NCBI GenBank assembly: GCA_030867875.1
Contig: JAOWCC010000577.1
Coordinates: 71,047,012-71,111,011 of the forward strand
From: Actinernus sp. WN-2022
Taxonomy: Eukaryota > Cnidaria > Anthozoa > Actiniaria > Actinernidae
DNA length: 64,000 bases
Direction of reading: 5' to 3'
Shown here in pieces: positions 34,601-44,762 of this stretch (positions within the stretch are counted from its first letter, which is position 1; each line of letters opens with the position of its first letter). Both the position numbers and the translations under genes were made by a program. The notes beneath the pieces are model-generated. The model searched no databases. It was not told the origin of the DNA and worked only from the letters and a program-made list of their open reading frames with translations.

Positions 34601-37600
34601 TGAAGGCAGCTAAAATTCTCGACAAACTTTGACAGCACAAAGCCTGTTGCTAGGTAACAAATTAACCAATCGCATACAAGTAATACTGCCCTCAATTAAG
34701 TAAAAAAGCCCTCTCTAATTAGCCAATCAGAGTTGGGTAATTTTGCCCTCTGTGTTATAAACTATAGGAATATGTTTTGAATATGTATTGGTCTTTTCGT
34801 AAGGATCCTACTAAGGAAAAAATCTTTCAGACAACCAACTAACGTGAATTGAAACAATAGCTTAGCAATCTATGGATAATTTATTTGTGTTTGGATTTCA
34901 CTTATTTTCGAAAGACAAAAGAAGGGTTAAATTTGCCGAAACTTAAAAAAATATTGCTTAAAATAATATCAATGTTACTGGGAGAAAATGCAAGAAAATT
35001 GGTGGCCATTTTGCTCAAATGCAATCCTAAACTCGTGGGTTCACAAAGCATGCTGGTGAAACATCCTCCTTTGCTGGGGCAATACTTATGTGATTAATTG
35101 GATAAATTGGACAGTCAGGCCATAGTAATGCCGTCGAATGATCGTAAGGTGGTTGGATCAGTCGGTAGGTGTGGCCACTCGGTCTATTGGCTTGCGATCA
35201 TAAGAGCAGCTTAAGAGCGATCTATGTACAACCTGCTCAGGCCCGACTGAAACCTCCCTATCATAGCTACACATAGTTGGATGCCACCATTTTTGCTCGG
35301 ATCGGTCTGGTGTGGCCGCCGCTTCTCCACTCGGAGACAAAGTCGGTCTAGCAGACCAATCAGTGAGCAGCATTGTGTCCAGTGATCTCACTGCCGATCC
35401 ATACTTGTGGAAAGACACTCAATCGACTTTAAATTACAATAGACTGGAAACTTTCTTGTATCAAATTTACAAGTGTCATAAAATATATGAGTTTGTTGTC
35501 CTGGCATTGGTAGTGATTTTTTTACAAATATAACTTTTGAATGACCTGGTTGCAACCTGTATTGTCATGTATATACGATTACATACAAGTCAATGACAGT
35601 AGTGTTCTAAATAAACTGAGAATTAACTGACCTTCAGTTTGATCACTTGGCATTCTGTCTTGTTGATCCTGTTTGGTGTTGGCTGTCAGATCAAATAAAT
35701 ACAAAGAAAGGAAAAATAGATATAGGTTGACTTAATTATTCATTACACGCAATATCAAAATTAGAGGTATAACTATTAAGTGCGAGCTGCAAGCCTTTTT
35801 TGCAAGCCACGTTTTGTTGACTTGATTTCTTTTCAGGAAAGATTGTCAGTTTTAGAAGAAGTAAAGAGTGAGTAAACCAGATACTGGGGTTCTAAAATGA
35901 CGGTTATGCTTTTAGACTCAACCTTGTGCTTTTGATCCTATCCAAAGCTTAAGTACTAGTTTACGTTGTATGGATTAATACTGAAACTTTTTCCTCATAA
36001 AGTTTAATAATGTATTTATGATTATTGGCTGTTAAATAGAGAATAATACATGGATACGCTATGAAATTTATCTTCGAGTGTTCAACTCGATATCTCACGA
36101 GTGAGATATTGAGTTTAACACAAGAACATAAATTTTATATCTCCAAGCGTCCATGTATTGTGTTATACCTGGGCCTGGTTGTTTGAAGCAAGGGCTTAGG
36201 GTAACGGCGCGTGACGTGGAAATCACTGATCGGCTCAGAGGCTTTATCCATGCACATGTAAAATAATATTATCATATTATTATGTGTGTTCAGATACAAT
36301 ATTTCCCAGTGCTGGAAATCCTTGTAGAACACTGTAGTTTATGGATGGTCAAAAAAAAATTGGCGGGGACGTGACTGTAGAAACACAGTATTTTTGACAG
36401 CTAAAATAAAAAGCAAGTAATTATGTGTGTATTCAATGCATTGTTTCATCACTAACTAGTCATTTAGGTTAGAAAAAACGTAATCAAGAGCTGTTTGACC
36501 TCACAAACCGATGCCATCTTGGAAAGGCCTCGTTTCCATGCACCCTGAGTGAGGTAAATGAGCATGGGAAGCAACCCAGGTGAAAAAAAAATACTCAAAA
36601 ACTTAGGGGTTGTTTACATGATAAGAGGGTAATCATTGTATTCTGCGTTCTGCTAACATGTAAAGGGTCAGTTTTGTCTCGGGTACCTGAGTAGTAGGAT
36701 CATCCTAGCACTAGTTTAACTTTTGCATGCTTTACTGCATGTAAAGAGTTTGCTAGGGGCAACTCGCCCACCTGGCCCTGGGACAACTCTATTCTAGAGC
36801 CGAATTTTACATTGCAAGTTGCTGGAGTTGTCTAGCAATTAGTAGGTCACATACCAGCACTATAGGACACTAGACAGCAGAAATAAATGGCACGTACCAC
36901 AGAAAAAAAATCAACTCCACTTGTGTCCTCTATGTCCAATGTGGAAATGAGGCTTTTCCAAGATGGCATCGGTTCGTGAGGGAAAACAAGTTTGATTGAA
37001 TGTTTTCTAACTTAAATGACCAGCTGGTGATAAAACAATGGATTGAATACACACATAATTACTCGCGTTATATTTTAGCAGTCTCCACATCCCTGTCCAT
37101 GTTTTACGACCATCCGTAGTTTATAGAATAAACATTTTTATTATACAAGTTCTTCACTTACCCATACAGAACCATTTGGCCAGATTGGTTCTTTTTGATG
37201 CTTGTAGTGCTTTTCCAAGCACTTGGTAGGATCGATTTGGCCCAGACTCTTTCCATAAATATAGCATTTCAGATGCTTGTCTTTGGACATTTCCACTGTA
37301 ATTAATCTCAATCGCTTCGATTTTGTAGTGATCAACCCCAAGTTTTGAGCCCACGGATATCCAGTCCTTTGGCAAGCAGGCAGCCAAATCCTGCAATTCA
37401 TCATCCGTGGGCTCTCCTTGTCGCCACATGAGGCCTTCAACTGCTGAACACAAATAACCATTAAAATAGTGCAGTGAGTCACTGGTAAACTAGATAGGAG
37501 GAAATGTACTGAAAATATAAAAAGGAAGCGAATGACAGGGAAACTATATAAGCCGTGGGATATGTTCCACGTAGAGTAATTACTGAATCCAAACAATGCT

Positions 37601-38320
37601 TACGGTAACTCTGCACCTTTTCCCAATATTTGTTATTTTAATAACATGCACATATGGATGCCCGATATAAACTCCCCCTGTTCCCTTCACACACAGATAC
37701 ACATTCAATATTTTTATGGTCTTTTCAGAAAGTTCCAAGAGGGGATAGGGTGGTGGATTTGAGGAGGGGTCAACCATAACAAATCGGCTCTTAAAGTGGG
37801 GTTAGCTAAAATATATGGTGATCGTCATATTTTTTTTGGTTTGAAATCGGCGATACAGTATTTTTAGGGATTGGTCAAGCAAAATCCATTTTTAGACTAT
37901 GAGGCATATTTTAGGTGGGAATTTTGTTCACTGTTTGGTATTTTTTTTAGGGTATTTTCTCATTTCTTCCCCCCGGGAGCAGTACTTTCAGAGCTTGTAA
38001 ATTTCAGCACCTTTAGCATTTGTTTGGCTTGTGGTTTCAGGGTTTAAAGGGAAAAAATGGCTGGCTATGCCACTGACGTAAGTCTACTTAATTGTAATAT
38101 TATAGGGGATGGGTGTCAGGAAAAATAAATTTTCAGGGGTCATGTGAAATTATTAAAACGGGAAGGGGGGGGGGGGGGGGGGGGCTGCTACATTTGTGGA
38201 AGAATGCCTTCAAATCCACCGCACCCCCCTCCCGATAAAAAATGAACGGTCCCCAATGAATGTCTTACCGTCGCTGCTTTCTTTGCCTGTTCCTTGGGTA
38301 TCAGTCTTCTCTCTTTCCAT
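26282..38320 (-). CDS. NOD-like receptor: DEATH-NACHT-LRR
   Basis: Four minus-strand exons join in phase: 38269-38320, 37162-37440 (or 37443), 35632-35682 and 26282-28641, coding 2742 nt or 913 residues. Residues 1-17 are a hydrophilic start. About 28-108 form a DEATH domain. About 223-230 is Walker A (GKAGIGKS), about 308-317 Walker B (LILLDGYDEYS) and about 360 a sensor-like LLVTSRPEE, together a NACHT ATPase. Helical regions follow, then six 27-residue LRRs at about 745-902. Such receptors sense microbial or damage signals in the cytosol, oligomerise through NACHT and recruit partners through the death fold. The domain order matches NLRs known from sponges and cnidarians. No stop or frameshift is seen, so it looks intact. 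Introns are 0.8, 1.5 and 7.0 kb; the last two are packed with inverted-repeat elements. Confidence 0.92.
28744..29045 (+). repeat. tandem duplication of about 166 bp in NLR intron 3
   Basis: The block with ACTATTAACAGAAATAATAA and AAGTGTGAAGTAGCATAAGT occurs twice with few differences. Confidence 0.9.
29578..30362. mobile_element. foldback element of about 785 bp in NLR intron 3
   Basis: Left-arm landmarks TTAAAGTGGATATAAGCCCT and GCCAGTTATCTTTGATAT and right-arm landmarks ATATCAAAGATAACTGGC and AGGGCTTATATGCACTTTAA are inverted copies. The arms resume further in (AATATGCTAATGATGTGATG at 30016 against 30236). The left arm is interrupted by the element at 29697-30006. Confidence 0.88.
29697..30006. 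mobile_element. element nested in the left arm of 29578-30362
   Basis: It interrupts the left arm of the foldback element and is related to 17870-17962 (shared end CCACTATTCACCTCCACTTC). Its interior holds GTGAATATGA and ATATTCACTT pairs. The exact ends are uncertain. Confidence 0.75.
30973..31497. mobile_element. MITE of the GGGACTGTTC family, 525 bp
   Basis: Left end TAGGGACCGGTCACTATTTA and right end TAAATAATAACCAGTCCCTTA are inverted copies; the arms continue through GAGGGGGAGGGC. It lies in NLR intron 3. Confidence 0.85.
31981..32310. mobile_element. Mutator-like MITE, 330 bp, 9-bp target duplication
   Basis: TIRs begin TAGCCTGC and end GCAGGCTA. The duplication AGGAATACA stands at 31972-31980 and again at 32311-32319. 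The arms share GTCTGC, AAGCGCTTAA/TTAAGTGCT and TTTCCAATATG. The same terminal octamer and a 9-bp duplication occur at 46863 and 63515. Confidence 0.9.
32384..32490. mobile_element. short hairpin MITE in NLR intron 3
   Basis: GGCAATCGCATGGG at the left pairs with CCCATGCGATTA at the right over about 105 bp; a similar layout is at 56646-56783. Confidence 0.7.
32858..33298. mobile_element. MITE of 441 bp, TIR 27 bp
   Basis: Left end AGTAATGGTCCGCGCAAGAG, continuing GTAGGCA, is matched by the inverted right end at 33272-33298 with two differences. Confidence 0.88.
33300..34520. mobile_element. TIR element of about 1.2 kb enclosing a 56-bp satellite
   Basis: Ends are inverted copies: TACACTCGTTCTCAATAACA, then CGTGCAGGTTCGAAA, and further in TGGTGGATGTCA. 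It directly abuts the preceding MITE. Several ORFs cross it but none shows a known domain. Confidence 0.85.
33511..34022 (+). repeat. 56-bp tandem repeat, eight copies, two unit types
   Basis: The core AGCGGTTTGTGTATAAGATC recurs about eight times with the block AGGGAAATCGCATAAACTTT. Two units carry an extra insert (GTCTCCTTCGCAGCCGCCGG or a variant), giving a higher-order pattern. Confidence 0.92.
34521..35631. other. NLR intron 3, remaining part
   Basis: The stretch at about 35120-35410 is distinctly GC-richer than its surroundings and holds overlapping ORFs on both strands, but I recognise no domain. It could be a separate short repeat. Confidence 0.35.
35632..35682 (-). CDS. NLR gene, exon 3 (linker)
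   Basis: A 51-nt exon between acceptor GATCTGACAG and donor GAAG|GTCAGT. It encodes a polar linker (NTKQDQQDRMPSDQTE) joining the DEATH exon to EWISSLKESVKK in exon 4. Phases agree on both sides (1 and 1). Confidence 0.78.
36045..36160. mobile_element. hairpin element of about 116 bp in NLR intron 2
   Basis: ATACATGGATACGCT pairs with AGCGTCCATGTAT; the centre ATATCTCACGAGTGAGATAT is a perfect palindrome. Confidence 0.8.
36343..37116. mobile_element. long-TIR element of 774 bp with 8-bp duplication
   Basis: TAGTTTAT flanks both sides (36335-36342 and 37117-37124). Arms of about 190-200 bp share GGATGGTC, GTAATTATGTGTGTATTCAA and CCGATGCCATCTTGGAAA in inverted order. The 8-bp duplication suggests a hAT-type mechanism. 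It fills half of NLR intron 2. Confidence 0.85.
37162..37443 (-). CDS. NLR gene, exon 2 (DEATH domain)
   Basis: The exon reads VEGLMWRQGEPTDDELQDLA, then LPKDWISVGSKLGVDHYKIE and further helices ending LAKWFCM, a typical six-helix DEATH sequence with the conserved W. The donor is ATGG|GTAAGT. The acceptor is TTCAGCAG: either AG of this NAGNAG pair keeps the frame, so two isoforms differing by one residue are possible. Confidence 0.88.
37800..38262. repeat. G-rich block with GGGACTGTTC-family end, NLR intron 1
   Basis: A run of about 20 G lies at 38165-38184. AAAAATGAACGGTCCCC at 38240-38255 is the outer end of the GGGACTGTTC family; a possible partner (AGGGATTGGTC) is near 37866. Confidence 0.55.
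38269..38320 (-). CDS. NLR gene, exon 1 (start codon)
   Basis: ATG at 38320-38318 is followed by EREKTDTQGTGKESSD and a donor (GACG|GTAAGA), leaving phase 1. About 107 bp upstream of the ATG a 1.9-kb TIR element begins, so the promoter or 5' untranslated region must abut or lie in it. Confidence 0.75.
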
Positions 38321-39329
38321 ACTGAAATCAAAAATAAGAAAATTACCACGTTTCACATTGACTTTCACTATAATTACCTAACATTCTCTTGGAATTCAAT
38401 ACCACACGTGTATAGTTGCTAATCGGTGTATATGTTGTGGTTCAATTATATCTTTGGTTCAAAAATTTTGAACCAGTACAAATTTTTTGAACCAGTACCA
38501 TTTTTTTGAACCAGTACCATTTTTTTGAACCAGTTCAAATTTTATTTACAAGTGTGAACTTGAAGTTTGGGGTAAGGTTTATGATTGGCTTTCCATGTAA
38601 GAAAATAGCATAGTAAGTTCTACAGAAGTAGTTTGGAATAAAAATACCTTTATACCTTGTTTGTGTTCATCTTTTATTTTATAGCTGGAATGTACTGGTA
38701 ACACAGTTACTTTGCGCAGTGATGTATTTTAATATGAATATAAACAGTTACAGCATTTCTTTGAGTCGGGGTGGCGCATTGTGCCATATTATCTCGCTCT
38801 TGCTCTGAGGGTTTTTCTCCGGCTCCCTTGATCCATCCACAACAGCTAACACGCTAAATTCCAATTTGATCTGTGGATTAGTTAGAAGTATGTTGTTTGC
38901 ATACTCGCATTTTCTTCTACTTCGAGTACTTCTAGTCAGAGTTTTTTATTCCATTTGGTAAGCTGAGTCTAACAAGTACGAGGGGTTACTTCAAGATCAT
39001 TTACACTCGTTTAATACTTTAAGATATTCTTTATTAGCTCTTTCGTAGAAGTCTTCTTCCAGATACAATGGTAGTCAGGTGATTCGCTTTTCTTTTGCTT
39101 TTTTTTAGCTCAGCTGCAGCTGTGATTATTCTGTAAAAGTCGGCTCGGTTAACACAGTTTGTTCAGTTTCGGCAAACGATTTCACACGGGCGTAGAGGGA
39201 GGTTGAGTTTGCGAGTTTTTCTTGAGAACCCTAGCTCTAGGTGGGTAAGATCTTGTTTACTGACCGGTTAGATTTTTTTTTATGGTTCAGGGTAGGGTTT
39301 TAGTTAGTTTAAAATTCCCAGCATAATTT

Positions 39330-39530
39330 TCCCACAAGTAGCCCAAGCTGAAATTCGCTGTAACATGGCACAGACATAGTTAAGGAACACAAGAACTTAG
39401 ACACTGTATAGGTTTTTGTCGAGTTTTATTCAAGATTTACGTTGTACATGGAAAACTAAAAAATGGAAAACTAAAAAATTCCATACAAATGCTGTTAAAT
39501 ATTATACAGATCCCAAGCTTGGGCTACCTG
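39330..39530. repeat. AGTAGCCCAAGC / GCTTGGGCTACCT inverted pair
   Basis: AAGTAGCCCAAGCT at about 39338 faces AGCTTGGGCTACCTG at about 39516. The termini match the MITE at 60252-60496, so this may be a smaller member nested in the 1.92-kb element. Confidence 0.5.
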
Positions 39531-39934
39531 TCAATTTTCCATGTAATTATGTCTGTGACACCGCGAACTCAACCTCCCTCTACGCCCGGGGGAAATTGTC
39601 TCCCGTTTGTTTCGAAGTACGAGTGGACTGAGCCGTAAAGTACATCTGATCATCTATAAACAATGTATTTTTCTGGATTTAGCTTTCTTACTTCCCCTGA
39701 GTTGATGCAGTTTTCATAAAAGAATGCAGTCAACACAAACTTCGTCTGTTTAAGGGGTCGTATAATACAGTTTTGTCCGTGTTGTCGTCCATGCAATTAT
39801 ATTTCCAAGTCCGATTTTGTTAGCAGTGCGCATATGCGAATAAAATTAAGAGACTGGAAAAAATTAGCATAAGGAGAGGGACTGGGTTCGACGATTAGTC
39901 ACCTATAGAATAAACGGTGGCGTAAAAATCAACA

Positions 39935-40085
39935 AGCGCTTCTGTGGCGCAGTGCGTTAATCGACTGGATTATCATCTACCAGGCGTTCCTCGTAATCCT
40001 GTCTCAAGTTAAGCCTGACCGGGCGAGGTTAGTAAGTGGATGGGTGACCGTCAATAAGTGGTATAGTAACGTGTCTCAGGGGGGT
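39935..40085 (+). repeat. chimeric SINE: tRNA-like head and 5S rRNA-like body
   Basis: A tRNA-type A box (CTTCTGTGGCGCAGTGCGTT) is followed from about 40008 by a clear 5S rRNA-like stretch: AAGTTAAGCCTGACCGGGCG, then AGGTTAGTAAGTGGATGGGT and GACCG. These correspond to the 5S internal promoter (A box, intermediate element, start of C box). The flanks are not 5S, so this is a SINE or pseudogene, not a 5S gene. It lies near the right end of the 1.92-kb TIR element. Confidence 0.75.
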
Positions 40086-40349
40086 CACGGGAAAAGGGGG
40101 ATGGGACTGGTGAAGGGAGGGTAGAAAGTAGAAGGAAGAGAGGGTTGATTTTTTTTTCTTTTTAAAACCCCCCAAAAAAAACTAAACCCCAAAAATCCCC
40201 AAAAATTAAAAAATCCCTTTTTAGAATCTTGAAAAAATGAACCAGTTCAAAAAAATGGTACTGGTTCCAAAAAATTGTACTGGTTCAAAAAATTTGTACT
40301 GGTTCAAATATATTTGTACCAGAGGTAATATTTGAACCACAACATATAC

Positions 40350-41589
40350 ATTTGTATATAACATTGAGTCTGTACAAATATATACCTGCAGGGAACAAAG
40401 TATCCCAGGCATCATTGCAGTTAATCGGCTGTATAGTCATCAGGTTTCAACATTATAATCGATATATCTCATGATATCCTAACTGGTGTTAGTAGAACCC
40501 CACTATCTCGAACATCAGGGTCCTACTGTATTAAGCTACGCAACTAGGGTTATATAATGTCCTCGATCCCAGGCTTGGCCGCGTGTTCAATGGCTTCTCT
40601 GTGGCAACGGATAAAATGGTGTTCTTCAGAGTGGATTTGTCGAATTTGGACTGAAGCCTGGTTCAGATTGATTGGTATATTTACATCGTAAATCTATCAC
40701 TTCGATGCGCCGGGAAGGCAAACGGCGATTGCATGCGTTTTACCAAGAAAAAATCAACCCAAATTGGAGTAGTTTGAGGGTAAGGTTTTCTCCTCCTACC
40801 TTCTCGTGGTATTACATGTATAATGCAAAAGTACAAGAGAAAAACTGAAACGCTCTCAGTACAAGAGTCACAGCCTTTTGTTATCAATCCAGTTATTAAC
40901 AATTCATTTCCTAACTTTTACATGGTAAACCAATAGAAAGTCAGAAAATTATAGCCCATCGGGCAGAATGACGCGACATACATCCGGGACATTCTATAGT
41001 CATCAGCGCCAAATTCAAAAGCTACTCAATGAATCGTGATGAAATTTACAAAGAAATGGTCTCAAACGCGTCAGGGAGGTTACGGTTTCACTCATTTGCG
41101 GAAAAACTAAATACCGTATGCATTAGGCCCACACGGATTTTAGTAGAACAGATATCATTCGATCATTTCTGCTCAATATAAAAGTTTTCCGCGTATTAAT
41201 AAGCTTATATATTTTGACCTAAAAATCGTTGTTTTTCGTAGTATTTAGAGGGGGAAATGGCTAATGTGTGACTTTGAGGGTAATTTTCTCTTTGACTGAT
41301 TGTCGTATTTCTTAGGCCCACACGGAAAAAGATAGACTGACATCTTACTAACCCGTGTACGTTTTTTCGTTTAAATCTGCCGGATATTATGCTTATATAA
41401 ATCGTGTTTTCTAGAACGCATCTGGGCGCCACAAATTCGCTTGCTAAATTTAGGGTTTTTAAATTCCCGGGGGTCTTACTTTGAGGCCTTAGCTCCTCCC
41501 CATCAGACAATGGCACATACGCCGCCTATAATTACGGCTGTAATTAGGTTAAGCCAGTACTTACAAAATTACCGCGCGCAAGCCGAAGC
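40350..41589. other. no gene; short dispersed repeats
   Basis: The stretch at 40831-40900 is similar to 57449-57511 (see findings). TTAGGCCCACACGGA occurs twice, near 41125 and 41314. No exon is supported. Confidence 0.4.
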
Positions 41590-42830
41590 GTTTGTAAAGT
41601 GAAAATGAAAACCAACATAACAATGTAAAATACGCTCGCGCATCATGAACAAATGCAAAAAACGGATTTTCATTAATCGTGAGCTTTAAAATGAGACGTT
41701 TCTTGTATTTCTGTTTGCTCTGGAACTCAAACTACCACAGCCGTGAACGATTCCGCAGTAGGTGGTGTTTTGGCTGTGAAGTGACCTTAAAGGCGGCCTG
41801 GAAAAAGTTATTGTTAAATGAAATGAAAACTAACAGAACAACGTATAAATCGCAAGCGCATCATGAACAAATCCAATAACGAATTTTTGAAATCATCAGC
41901 TTTAAAATCAGACCTTTCTTGTATTTCAGTTTGCTCTATAACTCAAATTACCAAAGAATGATTCCGCTCTAGTTGTCTTGACGGAAAGGAAATGCGGCAC
42001 CGTTTTGTATTCGAGCCATTTTGAAGCGTTTATTTGCTCTAGAAATCACTGACTACCAAAGAAAGCGAAAATGAAAACTAACAGACAACGAATATAAACA
42101 ACGTAGAAAACGTTTTAAGAGCATCAAAAACAAATGTTAGAGCGATTGTTAATGTTTTTCTTTAAAGCAAAATCTTCTCCCTCTATCACTGCATTCCCGC
42201 GATATCCAGAGTAATTTGTTTGTTTGACTGAATCAGAAGTTAGTGGAAGTAAAGCCGTCACTCTTTCGAGCAGTCGCCTCCTGATCGATCCCTGATCGAT
42301 ATAACAGGACTTCGATAATTACAAATAGTAGAGCGATTGTTGATGTTTTTCTTTAAAAGCAAAATCTTCTCGCTCTATCACTGCATTCCCGCGTGCTCTA
42401 GAAGTACTTAAACGCTAAAAAGATCTCCCCGGAGGAGTTGGCGGCAAAGCGCATTCAATCTAAAGCAAACGCGACAAAACAAATCTTAGAGAGCATTAAA
42501 TAAAAACTATAAACTTAGCGCGTCAAAAGCAAATCATAACGTTCTATTCAGAATAATCCAAGCCTCGAATTGAGACGTTGCTCATGTTCGTACGTGCTCT
42601 AGAAGTATTTAAAAGTTAAAAAACATCGCCCAGCCGAGTTGGCGGCAAAGTACTGTCAAACTAAAGCTGAGTAAAAGGCAACCGCGACAAAACAAATCAT
42701 GATCAGTTAGTGAGCATTAAACTTAGCGCGCCAAAAGTAAATCATAACGTTGTATTCAGAATAATTCAAACTTCAGATTGAGACGTTGCTCTAGAAGTAT
42801 TTAAAAGCTAAAACATCGCACCGGCGATCT
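41590..42830 (+). repeat. degenerate tandem repeats of about 200-220 bp
   Basis: Landmarks recur in order with drift: GCGCATCATGAACAAAT (41639, 41857), TTTCTTGTATTTC (41700, 41916), and later GTTGGCGGCAAAG (42439, 42640), CAAATCATAACGTT and GAGACGTTGCTC (42570, 42780). The array has at least five diverged units of two related types. Confidence 0.75.
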
Positions 42831-43315
42831 CAAAGTTATAACTTTCTCCGTTTTATACGATTCATAGAAAAAAAAGTAAACCAACACGATTCTTTAATTT
42901 CTCAGAGATAAACTAAGCGGCGATTCGAATCATGGATTTAACCCAAAACTTTTACAAAACAAGGTATCTTAAACTTTGAATTGATAAGTTTTAAGTCTGT
43001 ATATGTGTAATTGGCCCACCAAGGAAATAACAAGATCGAACAGACGAAAGGCTTTGCTTTTGAACTTCAGGGGCGGTAATGACAAATGGGCTTCTGATAT
43101 AACAACATTAGTTAGTGTGATGACCTTCTTTAACGAGCTTTGGGAGTCCAGTATTCACATGAAGCGAGCAGTTGACAGTAATTGACATGTGCTTCATGTG
43201 ATGTGGGAGTAGAGTATTCCCAAACCGATTTGTCAAAAGCCAATCACAATCGCTCTCCCGCAGAATAATTAGCAATGTTATAATTATTCCGTCCTCACTT
43301 TAACCTCTCGGCCGT
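42831..43315. other. no gene recognised
   Basis: The ORF at 43003-43185 has no recognised domain. Confidence 0.35.
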
Positions 43316-43544
43316 AAGGGGCCGACCATTTGACTTTTGAGGGGGGGATGGGTGTTCTTGTCTGTGCTCGATTTTTTTTCCTTTAGCAGTGTTGTTGCAC
43401 GCATTTTTTTTGCAAAAAAAAAGCGTTGCCAGAACAAAGCTTTTCCGCTTGCAGGATATTTTTTTTCAACACCGTTGGCTTGCAGGGATTTTTTTTTCAA
43501 AAACACCCACCCCCCCCCCAAAAAGTTAAATGGTCGGCCCCTAA
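43316..43544. mobile_element. MITE with AAGGGGCCGACCATTT ends
   Basis: Left AAGGGGCCGACCATTTGACT and right AGTTAAATGGTCGGCCCCT are inverted; the arms continue through G-runs and GTGGGTGTT. Length 229 bp. Confidence 0.88.
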
Positions 43545-43679
43545 GTACATGTCATAGAGGATTATCTCTTACAAATAAAGAACATAAAACACCGAATCTC
43601 ACTAACTAAGTTAAGAATAAGCAATCATAATTTAATGATCGAAAAGGGGAGACATGTTCGCCCTTATATCCCCCCCGAA

Positions 43680-44051
43680 GAGAGGTGGTGCCCTTTTTGT
43701 ACCATTGAAAAATAAGATGAAAAACATTTTCTCACCAATTGTGGATTTTACACTGACCTAAAAAGACAATTGATTAAAGATCTGAGAGAACATAACAACC
43801 TCCAATTTCAACACCTAACTGCTGACAAACAATTTAGGCTACTTATAAATCCACCAATTGCAAGAAAATTAATGAAAACTATTTCGAAATATATTTATGA
43901 TTGCTTCCAAAAGAGAAAAAAGGCAATGCCTAAGATAGCTAGCTTTCCGTTTTTTATCCAGTCTATTATTATTATTGGACTCCCACTCATGTAAAAGTCT
44001 TTTTACAAAGTGCCAATAAACAACCGCTGTCTGTCTGTCTGTCTGTCTGTC
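43680..44051 (+). pseudogene. 3' tail of a LINE (zinc knuckle) with (TGTC)n end
   Basis: From about 43692 the frame reads CPFCTIEK, a stop, then DEKHFLTNCGFYTDLKRQL: a CCHC knuckle typical of LINE C termini. It continues as LINPPIARKLMKTISKYIYD to a stop near 43994. A short 3' untranslated region ends in (GTCT)n at 44025-44051, a typical LINE tail. Only the last 100 or so codons survive. Confidence 0.75.
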
Positions 44052-44762
44052 GCCGAGAACAATAGAATTCTGCCCGATGGATTAAACACAATTCAGCTTT
44101 GACCTATTAATTGATTTCCGTTTCAACCTGAATGGTATGTTACTGTTGTATTGTATTCTGTTATCTCCTGATTTTAACGAGATTTTTGTGCAGACATTTC
44201 AGAATTCAAGTCATCTGAATCAAAACTATTATTTTCCTACTGAGCTTCTTGTGCTCTACGTTCTTATTCAACATGCATAACTTGAATATCGTGCAGCACC
44301 GAGTCATTTTTTCAATCAATATAATGCTCAAATGAAATAAAGAAAAGCTGAATACAACAGACTATAGGTCATGTATCATATACCTCATTAACAAATAAAC
44401 ACTACAAAGTATTGCACAACTTAACTAATTAATATTTTGTTGTTGACAAGAATTGAATTGTCCACAGAGAATGAAAATATATTGCCAAGCTGAAAGCCAG
44501 ACGACTCAAATATACACCAGTCCATGCCGAACTGATAGACCAGTTTGCGGTTAATTCCGACATTTTGAAAGGGGTGCATACAGTGTTTGTATGGGAATTT
44601 GATGCCAAATAATGTCCGTAAAATCAAATTTCTGAAATATTCACTGTCTGCAAACTTAAGATGCCAGGTAAAAGATTAACTGATCAAAATTTAAGGGATG
44701 TAGTATGGGCGGCCGTTACCACCAAAAATACAGAACAGGAATCATTTAACAAAGAATTGTGG
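44052..44762. repeat. partial copy of the 56-63 kb dispersed repeat
   Basis: Shared landmarks with 59238, 61450 and 56900 are ACATGCATAACTTG, CTCAAATGAAATAAAGAAAA, CAAAGTATTGCAC and CCAAGCTGAAAGCCAGACGA. Confidence 0.7.

Larger units (their letters stand above)
38428..40349. mobile_element. TIR element of 1.92 kb with iterated ends
   Basis: GTATATGTTGTGGTTCAA at the left is matched by TTGAACCACAACATATAC at the right. Just inside each end lies a set of near-20-bp iterons (AAATTTTTTGAACCAGTACC), four at the left and four inverted at the right. A second inverted pair lies inside (GGGCGTAGAGGGAGGTTGAG at 39188 against 39590). No transposase was found. Confidence 0.88.

Noticed and set aside
40008..40080. 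Functional 5S rRNA gene
   Set aside because: Only the central part matches; the 5' and 3' ends that form the terminal stem are absent and a tRNA-like head precedes it.
40488..40530. Tiny element with AGTAGAACCCC / GGGTCCTACT ends
   Set aside because: Only about 42 bp in all; may be two fused TIR remnants but too short to support.
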